Below are positions 33,802 through 43,553 of a stretch of 52,792 bases of DNA, in pieces. Each line of letters starts with the position of its first letter. The stretch's first letter is position 1. Origin of the DNA: Candidatus Omnitrophota bacterium (GTDB lineage: Bacteria; Omnitrophota; Gorgyraeia; Zapsychrales; Fredricksoniimonadaceae); NCBI GenBank assembly GCA_903861305.1, contig CAIOTT010000014.1, positions 1 through 52,792 of the forward strand, in the 5' to 3' direction. Both the position numbers and the translations under genes were made by a program. The notes under the pieces are model-generated. The model made no database searches, was not told where the DNA came from, and saw only the letters and a program-made list of their open reading frames with translations.

Positions 33802-35031
33802 TTAATCGTGAAAAACTTTAATGCTCTTGTTGAGGGCCGCCGCAAAGATATCCAGCTCCTCTTTCGTGTTATAAAAAGCAAGCGAAGCGCGCGCCGTACC
33901 CGGGATACCAAAATGTTTCATCACCGGCTGGGTGCAATGATGGCCTGTGCGGATGGCGACCCCCTCCCTGTCGACCAGGGTCCCGATATCATGGGCATGT
34001 ATACCTTCGATAACAAAAGAAAATATGGGTGCCTTTTCTTTCGCCGTACCGATCATCCTGAGCCCGGGGACCTGGGACAAAACTTTATGGCCGTGCGCCA
34101 GCAATTCCTTCTTATAGGCGATCAACTGCCCTGCGTCCAGATTGTTCACGTACGAGATCGCCTCACCCAGGGAGATAACACCGGCAATATTCGGCGTGCC
34201 TGCCTCGAACTTGTAGGGCAAACGGTTAAAAATGGTCTTTTCAAATGTTACGCTGAGGATCATATCGCCGCCGCCCTGGTACGGCGGCATGCTTTCAAGC
34301 AATTTCTCCTTGCCGTAAAGGACCCCAACGCCCGTCGGACCGTAAAGCTTATGCCCGGAAAACACCAAAAAATCACAGTCCAGGTCCTTGACATCAATGG
34401 GCGCGTGGGAAACACTCTGCGCCGCATCGACCAGCGCCAGTGCCCCGGCAGCGTGGGCCAGACGGATGATATCCTTCACAGGATTGACCGTCCCGAGTGA
34501 ATTCGACACATGCACGATCGACACCAGTTTTGTCCGCGGTGACAGGAGCTTTCGATATTCCTCCAGGATCAACTCGCCTTCATCATTGAATGGAATGACC
34601 TTGAGCACACAGCCGGTCTCTTCCCGTAAAAGCTGCCACGGCACGATATTCGAATGGTGCTCCATCTCGGAAATAATGACTTCATCGCCCTGTTTGATGA
34701 ACCTGCGGCCGTAACTTGCCGCCACAAGATTGATGGATTCCGTTGAGCCCTTCGTGAAAATGATCTCGAAGGTATTGCGTGTGCCAAGAAAATCCCTGAC
34801 CTTCTCCCGGGATGATTCGTACTCAGCCGTGGCTTCCTCACTGAGATAGTGCACCCCGCGATGAATGTTGGCAGTACGATGACAATAGTGGGAGTGCGTC
34901 GATGCAATGACCTGGCACGGCTTGAAGGTCGTGGCAGCATTATCAAAATAAATGATCGGCTTATCGTCCCGGCCGCGCGTGGCCAGGTTCGGAAAATCCC
35001 TGCGTATCTTGTCGATATCAAGAACTGGCAT
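33802..35031 (-). CDS. sufS: Cysteine desulfurase SufS
   Basis: This 409-residue class V PLP enzyme takes sulfur from cysteine for Fe-S assembly. Visible are IYFDNAATTFKP, ITKGSTESINLVA-like FTKGSTESINLV, the PLP lysine in VFSGHKLYGPTGVG (about residue 226) and the persulfide cysteine in IRTGHHCTQPVM (about residue 364), whose short loop marks the group II SufS type. It lies between sufD and sufU with spacings of 3 and 9 bases. Confidence 0.96.
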   Translation of the reverse strand: MPVLDIDKIRRDFPNLATRGRDDKPIIYFDNAATTFKPCQVIASTHSHYCHRTANIHRGVHYLSEEATAEYESSREKVRDFLGTRNTFEIIFTKGSTESINLVAASYGRRFIKQGDEVIISEMEHHSNIVPWQLLREETGCVLKVIPFNDEGELILEEYRKLLSPRTKLVSIVHVSNSLGTVNPVKDIIRLAHAAGALALVDAAQSVSHAPIDVKDLDCDFLVFSGHKLYGPTGVGVLYGKEKLLESMPPYQGGGDMILSVTFEKTIFNRLPYKFEAGTPNIAGVISLGEAISYVNNLDAGQLIAYKKELLAHGHKVLSQVPGLRMIGTAKEKAPIFSFVIEGIHAHDIGTLVDREGVAIRTGHHCTQPVMKHFGIPGTARASLAFYNTKEELDIFAAALNKSIKVFHD

Positions 35032-35034
35032 GTT

Positions 35035-35853
35035 TTACCTCAGGCTCCTTTGAACTTCATCTTTTAACCGGGGATCACTGATCCGGCCGACCACATCCTC
35101 CACGAACCCTTCCATGAGCATCTCACCGGCCGAGGCCTTGTCGATGCCGCGCGTCTGAAGATAGAACAGCTGGTCGCGGTCAAGATGGCCGATCGTGGCC
35201 CCGTGGGAACATTTGACATCATCCGCGAATATTTCAAGCACCGGCCTGGTGTCCGCGCGGGCTTCAGTGCTTAACAGCATGTTCTTGTTCAACTGGTAGG
35301 CGTTGGTCAACTGTGCTTCCCGACGGACCATGATCCTGCCATTGAACAATGAATATGCCGTGTCGCGCAACAGGCATTTATAAAGCTGATTGCTGGTTGT
35401 CGCAGGTGCAACGTGATCGATGTACGTATTGCTCTCGGCCCGGGCATCGCCGGACAAGACGTGCAGCCCGTTCAAAAAGATCTCCGCCCCTTCCCCCTCG
35501 AGGGCAACCTTGATATCATCGCTGACCCCGTGTTCACCCCTGGTAAAAAAGAACGCCCTCAGGCAACTGGCCTTGGCCAGGCGCGCCAGGCACTGTGCCG
35601 CGCACGGACCGGTACCATCAGCCTGCACCATGCGCAGGATCTCAAGATGGGCGCCTTCTTCCAGGACCACTTCGACCATAGAAGTACCGAAATTGCCAGT
35701 AACGACCGCCCGCGCGCCCTCCTCAAGATGCAGGCGAACATGCTGACAACCCGCCGGAACGCGCACGAGATCATCAGCCACGGTATGGCGCAAGAAACGG
35801 ATGATATGCGGGGCTGCCGAGAGTTGTCCCATATCAGGCAATGAGCCAGTCAT
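35035..35853 (-). CDS. sufD: Short SufD-type FeS assembly protein
   Basis: The 272-residue protein is a SufB/SufD-family beta-helix protein, with ADDVKCSHGATIGHLDRDQL, FYLQTRGIDKASAGEML and a C-terminal helical RLKDEVQRSL. SufD normally exceeds 400 residues; here the N-terminal helical domain is nearly absent, leaving mainly the beta-helix core. The conserved His in CSHGAT is present. The start at 35853 has GAGG nine bases upstream and overlaps sufC by 20 bases; an alternative ATG at 35832 just after the sufC stop would be even shorter. It partners SufB and SufC as the scaffold complex. Confidence 0.88.
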   Translation of the reverse strand: MTGSLPDMGQLSAAPHIIRFLRHTVADDLVRVPAGCQHVRLHLEEGARAVVTGNFGTSMVEVVLEEGAHLEILRMVQADGTGPCAAQCLARLAKASCLRAFFFTRGEHGVSDDIKVALEGEGAEIFLNGLHVLSGDARAESNTYIDHVAPATTSNQLYKCLLRDTAYSLFNGRIMVRREAQLTNAYQLNKNMLLSTEARADTRPVLEIFADDVKCSHGATIGHLDRDQLFYLQTRGIDKASAGEMLMEGFVEDVVGRISDPRLKDEVQRSLR

Positions 35854-36586
35854 ATCCTTTTTCCTCGATCTCAAGGGCAAGCTCAGGGCCCGCTGTCTTG
35901 ATGATCCGCCCTTGATAAAGGACATGAACGATATCGGGCTTGATATAGTTCAGCAAACGCTGGTAATGCGTGATGACCACCATCGCATTGCGCTTTGTCC
36001 GCAGGACATTGACCCCGTGGGCCACGATCTTCATCGAATCCACGTCAAGGCCTGAATCGGTCTCATCCAGGACAGCGAGCCTGGGATTAAGGACCGCCAT
36101 TTGAAGGATCTCGTTGCGCTTCTTCTCACCGCCGGAAAAATCGACGTTAACGGCTCGGTCGATATATTTCTCGTCCATTTCCAGCACTTTCATTTTTTCA
36201 CGGATAAAGGGGTCGAAATCAAGTGGATCCATTTCCGCCAACCCGTGATGGCGGGCCAGCGCGTTATAGGAAGAACGCAAGAATTCAGATGTCGGGACAC
36301 CGGGGATCTCCACAGGATACTGGAACGCCAGAAAGATACCTTCGCGGGCGCGCAGGTCAGGCTCCATGGCCGCAATATCCGTCATCGCGCCGTTGATCTC
36401 AAATTCAATAGCCCCCCGGTCAACCGTGTATTGGGGATGCCCGGCCACGATCTTGGAAAGGGTGCTTTTGCCGGAACCATTGGGGCCCATGATAGCATGG
36501 ACCTCCCCGGCTTTAACAGAAAGGTCAAGCCCTTTCAATATCTGATGCCCGTCGACGCTAGCATAAAGGTCCCTGATATTCAGCAT
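35834..36586 (-). CDS. sufC: SufC FeS assembly ATPase
   Basis: SufC is the ABC-type ATPase of the SufBCD scaffold. The 250-residue protein has Walker A GPNGSGKST (34-42), the SufC-specific EIPGVPTSEFLRS stretch, the signature NVDFSGGEKKRNEI and Walker B LAVLDETDSGLDVDS. It is soluble and has no transport domain. It starts 8 bases after sufB and overlaps sufD. Confidence 0.97.
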   Translation of the reverse strand: MLNIRDLYASVDGHQILKGLDLSVKAGEVHAIMGPNGSGKSTLSKIVAGHPQYTVDRGAIEFEINGAMTDIAAMEPDLRAREGIFLAFQYPVEIPGVPTSEFLRSSYNALARHHGLAEMDPLDFDPFIREKMKVLEMDEKYIDRAVNVDFSGGEKKRNEILQMAVLNPRLAVLDETDSGLDVDSMKIVAHGVNVLRTKRNAMVVITHYQRLLNYIKPDIVHVLYQGRIIKTAGPELALEIEEKGYDWLIA

Positions 36587-36594
36587 GATATCTC

Positions 36595-38052
36595 CTAACC
36601 GACACTATTCTCCAGTTTCATCTCAAGCAACCTCACCGCCTCAACAGCAAACTCAAGGGGAAGGGTCTTGAATACGTCCTTGCAAAAACCATTGATGACC
36701 AGTGCTATGGCTTCTTCCTTGTTAAGGCCGCGCGACTGCAAATAAAAAACCTGCTCAGCACTGATCTTCGAGGTGGTCGCTTCATGCTCCAAGGTTGCCG
36801 AACTGTTCTTGACCTCGATACGGGGAAAAGTATTCGCGCTGCAATTGTTGCCCACAAGCATGGAATCGCACTGAGAAAAGTTACGGGCATTCTCCGCCGA
36901 CGGCATGATCTTGACGAGCCCCCGGTAGCTGTTATGCGAAAAATCAGAGGATATCCCCTTGGAAATGATCGTGCTGCGCGTATTGCGGCCCATATGGATC
37001 ATTTTTGTTCCCGTATCGGCGTTCATGCGGTTATTGGTCAGTGCCACCGAATAGAATTCACCCACCGAATTATCGCCTTTAAGGATCACGCTGGGATATT
37101 TCCAGGTAATGGCGCTGCCTGCCTCGACCTGGGTCCACGATATCTTTGAATTCACGCCGGCGCACCTACCGCGCTTGGTCACAAAATTATAGATCCCGCC
37201 GCGGCCATCCCTGTCGCCGGCGTACCAGTTCTGTACCGTTGAATATTTGATCTGCGCCTCATCAAGCGCAATGAGTTCGACCACGGCGGCGTGCAACTGG
37301 TTCTCATCGCGCACCGGTGCGGTGCATCCCTCGAGATAGCTCACATACGCGCCCTTTTCGGCGATGATCAGCGTGCGCTCGAACTGCCCCGTCTCCTTGG
37401 CATTGATGCGGAAATACGTGGAAAGATCGACAGGACAACGGACACCCTCAGGGATATAACAGAAAGACCCGTCTGTAAAGACCGCGGAATTGAGAGCCGC
37501 AAAAAAATTATCATTATAAGGCACAACACTGCCCATGTATTTTTGGACAAGTTCGGGGCATTTACGCAAGGCCTCGGAAATAGGGCAAAAAATGATCCCC
37601 AGCTTTTCAAGGTCCTTCTGATGTGTAGTACCGACGGAAACGCTGTCAAAGACAGCATCCACCGCCACTCCGGCCAGACGTTTTTGCTCGGTAAGGGGGA
37701 TCCCCAGTTTTTCAAACGCCTTGACGACCTCCTCGTCCACATCATCCAGGCTTTGAGGCCCCGTTCCCTTCTTCTTGGGCGCGGAATAATATCGAATATC
37801 CTGGTAATCGATGGGAGCGTACTGAAAGTTCGCCCAATGTGGCTCTTTCATCCCCTGCCAGTGGCGGTAGGCTTTCAAGCGCCATTCAAGCATGAAAGCA
37901 GGCTCGTTCTTCTTGTGCGAAATGAAGGCGATGATCTCCTCATTCAACCCCTTGGGCGCGGTATCTGCTTCAACATCCGTAATGAAGCCGTACTTGTATC
38001 CGTCAGGTTCGAGGGGATCTATATTCTGAGGTGCATCACTCTTGTCTGGCAT
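36595..38052 (-). CDS. sufB: SufB FeS scaffold subunit
   Basis: The 485-residue protein shows the SufB signatures [40 protein letters not shown], the TVQNWYAGD segment, [11 protein letters not shown] (conserved cysteine implicated in cluster assembly) and C-terminal [17 protein letters not shown] plus [13 protein letters not shown]. Full length for the family. It is the first structural gene after the Rrf2 regulator, 6 bases downstream. Confidence 0.97.
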   Translation of the reverse strand: MPDKSDAPQNIDPLEPDGYKYGFITDVEADTAPKGLNEEIIAFISHKKNEPAFMLEWRLKAYRHWQGMKEPHWANFQYAPIDYQDIRYYSAPKKKGTGPQSLDDVDEEVVKAFEKLGIPLTEQKRLAGVAVDAVFDSVSVGTTHQKDLEKLGIIFCPISEALRKCPELVQKYMGSVVPYNDNFFAALNSAVFTDGSFCYIPEGVRCPVDLSTYFRINAKETGQFERTLIIAEKGAYVSYLEGCTAPVRDENQLHAAVVELIALDEAQIKYSTVQNWYAGDRDGRGGIYNFVTKRGRCAGVNSKISWTQVEAGSAITWKYPSVILKGDNSVGEFYSVALTNNRMNADTGTKMIHMGRNTRSTIISKGISSDFSHNSYRGLVKIMPSAENARNFSQCDSMLVGNNCSANTFPRIEVKNSSATLEHEATTSKISAEQVFYLQSRGLNKEEAIALVINGFCKDVFKTLPLEFAVEAVRLLEMKLENSVG

Positions 38053-38058
38053 AATTCC

Positions 38059-38457
38059 CTAGATCATTTCCGTCACAACAACATCCTTGAACGTTTTGAC
38101 CACCTTCGCGTTCAGTTTGACCATAGCTTCTTTAAGGACACAATATGCGAGACGATCGCATGAAGCTTTCGCCGCGGCGCAATCGGTCACGGAAAATTCT
38201 CCAACTACGGTGCGGCTCAATTCATACACCGTTAATTTTCCGAGATCCCCTGCCAGCCTGTAACCGCCATAAGCGCCCTGCTCGGCCTTCAATATCCCTT
38301 GCTGGGCCATCAGCTGAAGCACCCGCGATGTGGGATCGAAAGGAATATCGTATTTAGAACAGATCTCCTTGGCCGTGACCAGGCCGTTCTCGCTGGAATG
38401 GGCCATGTGCTTTAACGCAATGAGCGCGTATTTGAGCTTTTTATGGATCTTGAACAT
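38059..38457 (-). CDS. Rrf2-family transcriptional regulator of the suf operon
   Basis: The 132-residue protein has the Rrf2 winged-helix layout: KLKYALIALKHMA at residues 8-20, an HTH with AKEICSKYDIPFDPTSRVLQ, the wing AEQGAYGGYRLAG, then three cysteines at 93, 100 and 106 (C-x6-C-x5-C), close to the [2Fe-2S] spacing of IscR. It probably senses Fe-S status and represses its own operon. It lies between nfu and sufB, 4 and 6 bases from its neighbours, an arrangement typical of SUF loci. Whether it binds the suf promoter at 39037-39065 is inferred. Confidence 0.88.
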   Translation of the reverse strand: MFKIHKKLKYALIALKHMAHSSENGLVTAKEICSKYDIPFDPTSRVLQLMAQQGILKAEQGAYGGYRLAGDLGKLTVYELSRTVVGEFSVTDCAAAKASCDRLAYCVLKEAMVKLNAKVVKTFKDVVVTEMI

Positions 38458-38461
38458 CCAC

Positions 38462-39013
38462 CTATCCTAACTGGACCACAATGTCAGGCCTGTACTGGTC
38501 CTGAAGGATATTCTGGATCGCGAACAGCGTGCCCATGCCACCATGCGGACAGCAGCCGCAAGCACCCTGATAGCTGATCGTCAGGACATTGCCTTCCAGA
38601 GATACCACCTGCAGGTCCCCGCCGTCGCGCTGCAACGCCGGGCGTATGGTCGAATCAAGGATGGCGCTGATCCTGGCGAGTTCGCCGGAAAGGGCTTCAC
38701 CGCCCCCTGCCTTCTGCGCAACAATATCGAACGCCGGGTTATGACCCGCGATATTCTGTAAAATGGCATCCTTGATGGATCTTTCCATGGCATCCCAGTC
38801 ACCTTCGCCGTTCTGGGTGACCGTAATGAACTTGCCGGAGAAATAAACCTCGGTGACATGATCAAGCTTGATCAAGGCCGCAGCCAGCGGGACCGTCAAC
38901 GCGTCCGCTGATGTGCGAAAAATGGCGCTATCCGTGGTCTTAACCGGGACATTAAGGACAAACTTCAACGCATTGGGATTCGGTGTCGGCTGTGTCGTTA
39001 CTGTATATTCCAT
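38462..39013 (-). CDS. nfu: Nfu-type iron-sulfur carrier protein
   Basis: The 183-residue protein has an N-terminal Nfu domain (QPTPNPNALKFVLN at 8-21, then VYFSGKFITVTQ) and a C-terminal NifU-like domain with RPALQRDGGDLQVV and the cluster motif ACGCCPHG (Cys152 and Cys155 form CxxC; an extra Cys154 lies between). Nfu proteins carry [4Fe-4S] clusters from the scaffold to target enzymes; NadA, IspG, IspH and MiaB in this window would be natural clients. It opens the suf operon, 17 bases after the predicted transcript start, with AAGGAG upstream. Confidence 0.93.
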   Translation of the reverse strand: MEYTVTTQPTPNPNALKFVLNVPVKTTDSAIFRTSADALTVPLAAALIKLDHVTEVYFSGKFITVTQNGEGDWDAMERSIKDAILQNIAGHNPAFDIVAQKAGGGEALSGELARISAILDSTIRPALQRDGGDLQVVSLEGNVLTISYQGACGCCPHGGMGTLFAIQNILQDQYRPDIVVQLG

Positions 39014-39036
39014 TTTTTTCTCCTTATTATACCTTT

Positions 39037-39065
39037 ATCTTATAGCCAGGGCTTAAATCCGTCAA
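39037..39065 (-). promoter_or_regulatory. Promoter of the suf operon
   Basis: On the minus strand TTGACG (39060-39065) and TAAGAT (39037-39042) are 17 bases apart, giving a start near 39030. A second TATAAT at 39026-39031 lies in the leader but has no matching -35. AT-rich repeats such as ATTTAA around the -35 could be regulator sites, but no clear Rrf2 palindrome is seen. Confidence 0.5.
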
Positions 39066-39126
39066 ATAATAACTTATTTAAATCGTCCCTCCAACAGCCA
39101 ATGCAGAGAAGTTGCGGTCGCGGCGT

Positions 39127-40332
39127 TCAATCGTGGTCGAGAATAAATTCCTGGCAGACAAAGTCGGCGAAGGGAAAAGCACATGTGAACGCGGGTGAAA
39201 TGGCATTCAGGACATGGACTGAAGCGCGGTCCGCTTCGACCACAAAATCCTGGACCAGCGCAGACCTGGACTTGTCAAGGAGTTGGGCGCGAATGCCGGG
39301 GCGCGTGAAATCTCCAAAGCCGCGGGGGTCTATGCCGGGGATCATTTTGACGGCTAGGCCGATAAAATGATCCCTGTCATATTTCCGCATTTCCTCAAAA
39401 GCCAGGTCACGGAAACCAAAAGCATTTGTGATAAAAAGCCGCGCTTCCTCACAGGCGATATGACACAGCTCTCCCGGATGGAAACGGTGGCTCCCGGCAT
39501 AATTCTCACGCCAGAAAGCCGGGATCGCTGTCGGACCGATCTTGATGGTCCCGTCAACCGTCTTGGTAAAATGCACCCCCAGGAACGGATTCTTCAAGTT
39601 CGGGACCGGATATATGTTCATCCGCACATCGGTCTTGTTCTTGGCGTATTTGAGATATATCCCTTTGAAAGGGATCATGGTGTACTTTTTTCCGAACCCG
39701 TAATCATGCGCCACCTGGTCAGCATAAAGCCCGGCGCAGTTAATGACCTTCTTGCCTTCGAACGTTCCGGCGGTCGTCTTCACAACACGCCCCTGATGTC
39801 CGATGAACTTCGCCGAAAAGATGAACGCCACACCTGATGCCGCAAGGTCGCTCTTGAGCGCGGCAAGGACGGTCTGAGGGTCAAGGCTCGCGGTATCCGG
39901 TGAAAAAAGAGCTTTCTTGTACGTAAAGACCCCAGGTTCATACTGCCGAGCCTCGACGGCATCGATCAGCCTCACATTAGAGCCATTGCGTTGCCCCCTG
40001 CGCTCAAGCTCGTAAAGCAACTCGAGCTCTTTCTCATCCATGGCCACGACAAGCTTGCCACAGGAATTGAACCGGATGCCTTTTTCTGTGCAATAAGCCT
40101 TCATGGCCTTTGCCCCATGGACCGTGAACCGGGCCTTGAGGGTATCTGCGGTATAATAAAAACCCGAATGCAGGACCCCGCTGTTGCGTCCGGAGGAATG
40201 GCCGCCAACATCAACCTCCTTGTCAAGGATAAGGATCGTTGTCCCCGGCCTCACTTTGAGCAAACTGCGCGCAATGGCCATGCCAATGATGCCGGCGCCT
40301 ATAATGATATGGTCATAAACTTTTGATGGCAT
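39127..40332 (-). CDS. lhgO: FAD-dependent L-2-hydroxyglutarate dehydrogenase-like oxidoreductase
   Basis: The 401-residue protein has an N-terminal FAD motif IIIGAGIIGMAIA (9-21), HSSGRNSGVLHSGFYY, INCAGLYAD, PFKGIYLKYA and GPTAIPAFWRENY, matching the LhgO/L2HGDH family of DAO-fold oxidoreductases. These oxidise L-2-hydroxyglutarate to 2-oxoglutarate, a metabolite-repair reaction. The start at 40332 lacks a good ribosome site. It is upstream of the suf operon in the same direction but separated by the suf promoter. Confidence 0.85.
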   Translation of the reverse strand: MPSKVYDHIIIGAGIIGMAIARSLLKVRPGTTILILDKEVDVGGHSSGRNSGVLHSGFYYTADTLKARFTVHGAKAMKAYCTEKGIRFNSCGKLVVAMDEKELELLYELERRGQRNGSNVRLIDAVEARQYEPGVFTYKKALFSPDTASLDPQTVLAALKSDLAASGVAFIFSAKFIGHQGRVVKTTAGTFEGKKVINCAGLYADQVAHDYGFGKKYTMIPFKGIYLKYAKNKTDVRMNIYPVPNLKNPFLGVHFTKTVDGTIKIGPTAIPAFWRENYAGSHRFHPGELCHIACEEARLFITNAFGFRDLAFEEMRKYDRDHFIGLAVKMIPGIDPRGFGDFTRPGIRAQLLDKSRSALVQDFVVEADRASVHVLNAISPAFTCAFPFADFVCQEFILDHD

Positions 40333-40335
40333 GTA

Positions 40336-40363
40336 TTGCTTTCGATGAATGACGATCTATAAT
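40336..40363 (+). promoter_or_regulatory. Promoter of the small secreted protein gene
   Basis: TTGCTT (40336-40341) and TATAAT (40358-40363), spaced 16 bases, predict a start near 40370 and a 22-base leader with AGGAG. The -35 begins 4 bases from the lhgO start codon on the other strand. Confidence 0.55.
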
Positions 40364-40391
40364 AAGAAAACGGCCAAAAGGAGTCGCCCCC

Positions 40392-40751
40392 ATGACAAGA
40401 AAAACTTTCCCCGGTCTCACCATAACCCTGTTGACCTTGATATCATTCCCCATCTTGCCACAGCCTTTATGGGCTGAGGGAACATCCTCTTTCGAAAAAG
40501 TCATCCCCTTCACGACCGCCACCGGACGGCTTGGTTTCTTTGACCAAAGCAACGGCAATGTTTTTGTTTACGACGAGAACTGGAAAAACTGCGTGTTCAA
40601 AGGACAGCTCAAAAGCCTGGGATCCCCGATGGAGAACCTCGCCGGGAATTCATCACTGCCTCTACCCGAAGAAAAACCGATGCCCGGCAAGAATATCTCG
40701 ATCGATGAAAAAGGAAGCAAAACGATCACACTTTCCGGCGACGGGAATTAA
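40392..40751 (+). CDS. Small secreted protein of unknown function
   Basis: I do not recognise this 119-residue protein. It has a clear signal peptide (residues 1-28; hydrophobic LTITLLTLISFPILP, cleavage after WA), then a region with ATGRLGFFDQSNGNVFVYDE and VFKGQLKSLG. The latter resembles the short beta-strand units seen in proteins that display a value or hold a repeated strand pattern. It has its own promoter, AGGAG nine bases before the ATG, and ends 4 bases into the 3' end of convergent metW. Its predicted location is periplasm or outside the cell. Confidence 0.7.
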   Translation: MTRKTFPGLTITLLTLISFPILPQPLWAEGTSSFEKVIPFTTATGRLGFFDQSNGNVFVYDENWKNCVFKGQLKSLGSPMENLAGNSSLPLPEEKPMPGKNISIDEKGSKTITLSGDGN

Positions 40752-41332
40752 TCCCGCCTCAGGACAAAGATCCCGGAATCAGCGAACAAATTAGTAAAGA
40801 ACCGGACCTGCTTGCCCTCACAAAGGCATGGGTTCTTTTCTATCACGATATTTTTTGCGACGCAGAAATCACGAAAATCCCTCAGACTTAAAAACCTCAA
40901 ATTCGGCGTATTGTACCACTTGTAAGGAAGGCTTTCCGTCACAGGGACCTGGCCCCTGAAGAAGATCTGCGCCCGGGCCCTTATGTTGCAAAAGTTCGGA
41001 ATACCGACAATGACCTTCTTGCCCACGCGTAAAGCATCCGTCAGGACCTTCTCGATATTCATGATCTGCTGCAAGCTTTCGTTAAGGATCACATAATCAA
41101 AGCGCTTGTCTTCATAAACATCCATGTCAGAATCGATATTCCCCTGCGCCACCGAAACCCCCCGCTCCATGCACTTGAGTATCTGCTGAGGCAATATCTC
41201 GATGCCCGTGCCATGGCAATGCCTTTTCTCTTTTAAAAGAGAAAGCAGTTCACCATCGCCGCACCCCAGGTCAAGGACCCTGGCGCCGGGTTCAACGATG
41301 CCCGCGATGATCTCATAGTCCAGCCTTATCAT
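40748..41332 (-). CDS. metW: Methionine biosynthesis protein MetW
   Basis: MetW is a class I methyltransferase-fold protein that partners MetX in homoserine acetylation in many bacteria. The 194-residue product has the SAM-type motif [15 protein letters not shown] (19-33), then [13 protein letters not shown] and the MetW-specific [20 protein letters not shown] and [15 protein letters not shown]. The ATG overlaps the metX stop by four bases (ATGA), confirming the metX-metW pair. Confidence 0.94.
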   Translation of the reverse strand: MIRLDYEIIAGIVEPGARVLDLGCGDGELLSLLKEKRHCHGTGIEILPQQILKCMERGVSVAQGNIDSDMDVYEDKRFDYVILNESLQQIMNIEKVLTDALRVGKKVIVGIPNFCNIRARAQIFFRGQVPVTESLPYKWYNTPNLRFLSLRDFRDFCVAKNIVIEKNPCLCEGKQVRFFTNLFADSGIFVLRRD

Positions 41333-42462
41333 GGCAGCGACCTTTCCCGCTGAACTTTCGCCAGGTAACTTGAAATTGCCCGCGTCTGATCGTCAAATTC
41401 AACAAGGAACGCATCGTGGCCGTAGTCAGACTGCATCTCGACATACGTGACATCCACGTCATCCGCCTTCAGCGCCCGGACCATTTCCTGCGACTGCGAC
41501 GAAGGATAAAGCCAGTCTGATGTAAAACTGATGACCAGAAGATCAGCTGCGATGTTCTTAAAAGCCTCGCTGAGCTTCCGGCCCCCGGCAAGATCGAAAT
41601 AATCCATGGCCTTGGTCAGATAAAGATAGCTGTTCGCGTCAAAACGTTCAACAAAGCTCTTCCCCCGGTACTCGAGATAATTCTGGACCTCAAAGTCCTT
41701 GGAAAAATCATACCCCAGCTTTTCCTTGTCCAGGAGCTTTCGCCCGAATTTCTGCTCCATGGAAACCCAGCTCATGTAGGTAATATGGCCCACCATACGG
41801 GCAACAGCCAAGCCGCGCGCCGGCATGGATCGTCCATAATAATCGCCGTCCTTCCATTCCGGGTCAGCGACGACCGCCTGCCGGCCGACCTCGTGGAACG
41901 CGATCTGCTGCGCCGTATGGCGATGACAGGCCGCGATGACGATCGCGGAATGAACGCTTTCAGGGTACCTCACCGCCCACGTCATGGCCTGCATGCCGCC
42001 CATGGACCCGCCGGCGCAGCTTAATAATTTTTTGATGCCCAGATGGTCTAAAAGCGCCTTCTGGACATCGACCATGTCTTCAATGGTAATGACGGGGAAC
42101 GTCAACCCATACGGCTTCCCGGTAGCGGGGTTGACGGATCCGGGACCCGTGGTCCCCTTGCAGCTTCCCAGGACATTGGAACAGATCACGCAATATTTAT
42201 CCGTGTCAAACGCCTTGCCGGGACCGATCATGTCGGCCCACCAGCCGGGTTTTTGGTCGCCTTCATGATAGAACGCAGCATGGGCGTCGCCGGTGAACGC
42301 GTGAAAGATAAGGATGGCGTTAGACCTTGCCGCGTTAAGCTCGCCATAAAGCTCATAAGCGACCGTCACCGGCCCCAGCGTTACACCGCTCTTGAGGACC
42401 AGCGGATGCGGCGGTTCAGCGAAGGTAAAAAACCGGGTCTTAACAATGAGCGGTTCACTCAC
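41329..42462 (-). CDS. metX: Homoserine O-acetyltransferase
   Basis: MetX transfers an acyl group from acyl-CoA to homoserine for methionine synthesis; acetyl versus succinyl use cannot be read with certainty. The 377-residue alpha/beta hydrolase shows the catalytic Ser in [15 protein letters not shown], Asp in FTSDWLYPS and His in [10 protein letters not shown], plus [15 protein letters not shown] choose the GTG at 42462, which overlaps the nadA stop by eight bases and gives the usual start; the frame is open 17 codons further upstream. metW follows immediately. Confidence 0.95.
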   Translation of the reverse strand: MSEPLIVKTRFFTFAEPPHPLVLKSGVTLGPVTVAYELYGELNAARSNAILIFHAFTGDAHAAFYHEGDQKPGWWADMIGPGKAFDTDKYCVICSNVLGSCKGTTGPGSVNPATGKPYGLTFPVITIEDMVDVQKALLDHLGIKKLLSCAGGSMGGMQAMTWAVRYPESVHSAIVIAACHRHTAQQIAFHEVGRQAVVADPEWKDGDYYGRSMPARGLAVARMVGHITYMSWVSMEQKFGRKLLDKEKLGYDFSKDFEVQNYLEYRGKSFVERFDANSYLYLTKAMDYFDLAGGRKLSEAFKNIAADLLVISFTSDWLYPSSQSQEMVRALKADDVDVTYVEMQSDYGHDAFLVEFDDQTRAISSYLAKVQRERSLP

Positions 42463-43513
42463 AGGCAGCTTTCCGGGAAGGTGATGGTTCAGCGTATTTG
42501 AACATCTCCTCAAGGCATTTCAGGGCACGGACGCGGACCTTCTCATCGATCCGGACACGTTCGCGTTCCTGCGGAGCTTTCAGGACCCTGAGGATACTTT
42601 CCAGGGTATTGGACTTCATATATTTGCACATCGTGCAGCTGCCGACAAGCTCCTTGTCCGGGAATTCCGACTGCAACCGCGCCGATAGCCCGCACTCGGT
42701 CAGCATCAGAAAACGCTTCGCTGTGGCCTTGCGCATATACTCAAGCATTTGTTCTGTCCCGCCGACAAAATCAGCGTTCGCCACCACTTCAGCATTGCAT
42801 TCCGGATGACAAACGATCTTCACGTCAGGATATTCGCTGCGCACCTTGAATATCTGCTCTCCTGTGTATTCCTCATGGACATAGCATGTTCCCGAGAAAT
42901 AACGGATGTCCTTGTTGACATGCCGCCGCTGCATTTCATTCTTGAGGTTCATGCCCATGAACTTGTCCGGCAGAAAATAGATCTTGTCGGAAGGGTACTT
43001 CTCTACGATCTGGTAGACATTGGCCGATGTGACACAGACATCACACTCCGCCTTCACCTCTGCCGTCGTGTTGACATAGCAGACAAACGCATAACCGGGG
43101 AACTCTTTCCTGAGCCGGCGCACATCCTGCGCCGTAATGGCATCGGCCAGCGTGCACCCCGGGTCATCCGCGGTCACGAGGACCTCCTTGCCGGGATTCA
43201 ATATCTTGGCCGTCTCACCCATGAAACGCACCGCCACAAAAACAATGGTCCCCGCCGAAGTCTTGATCGCGTCACGGCTCAGTTTGTAGGAGTCGCCCAC
43301 AAAATCCGCCACCCCGTATACCATCTCGGGGCTGACATAGGAATGAACAAGGATAACAGCCCCTTTTTCCTTCTTGAGGGCATTGATCTCGTTGATCAGA
43401 GGGACCAGTTCTTCGCACTTTTTCAGGGAATACTGGCAAACAAGACTTCCGGCACGGACATTCTTCAATCTTTCATAAAGCTGCCGGGGCGTCATAACAG
43501 CTGCAGTGGGCAT
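42455..43513 (-). CDS. nadA: Quinolinate synthase
   Basis: NadA condenses iminoaspartate with dihydroxyacetone phosphate to quinolinate using a [4Fe-4S] cluster. The 352-residue protein has [19 protein letters not shown], the cysteine-containing [31 protein letters not shown] and [16 protein letters not shown] regions with the three cluster cysteines. Its substrate comes from aspartate via NadX at 6603-7430. It starts 40 bases after miaB, with AAGGA upstream, and overlaps metX. No nadC or nadB is in the window. Confidence 0.97.
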   Translation of the reverse strand: MPTAAVMTPRQLYERLKNVRAGSLVCQYSLKKCEELVPLINEINALKKEKGAVILVHSYVSPEMVYGVADFVGDSYKLSRDAIKTSAGTIVFVAVRFMGETAKILNPGKEVLVTADDPGCTLADAITAQDVRRLRKEFPGYAFVCYVNTTAEVKAECDVCVTSANVYQIVEKYPSDKIYFLPDKFMGMNLKNEMQRRHVNKDIRYFSGTCYVHEEYTGEQIFKVRSEYPDVKIVCHPECNAEVVANADFVGGTEQMLEYMRKATAKRFLMLTECGLSARLQSEFPDKELVGSCTMCKYMKSNTLESILRVLKAPQERERVRIDEKVRVRALKCLEEMFKYAEPSPSRKAACE

Positions 43514-43553
43514 AGCATCCTTCTTTCTAGCGTGAATTCATTGATGCTATATA

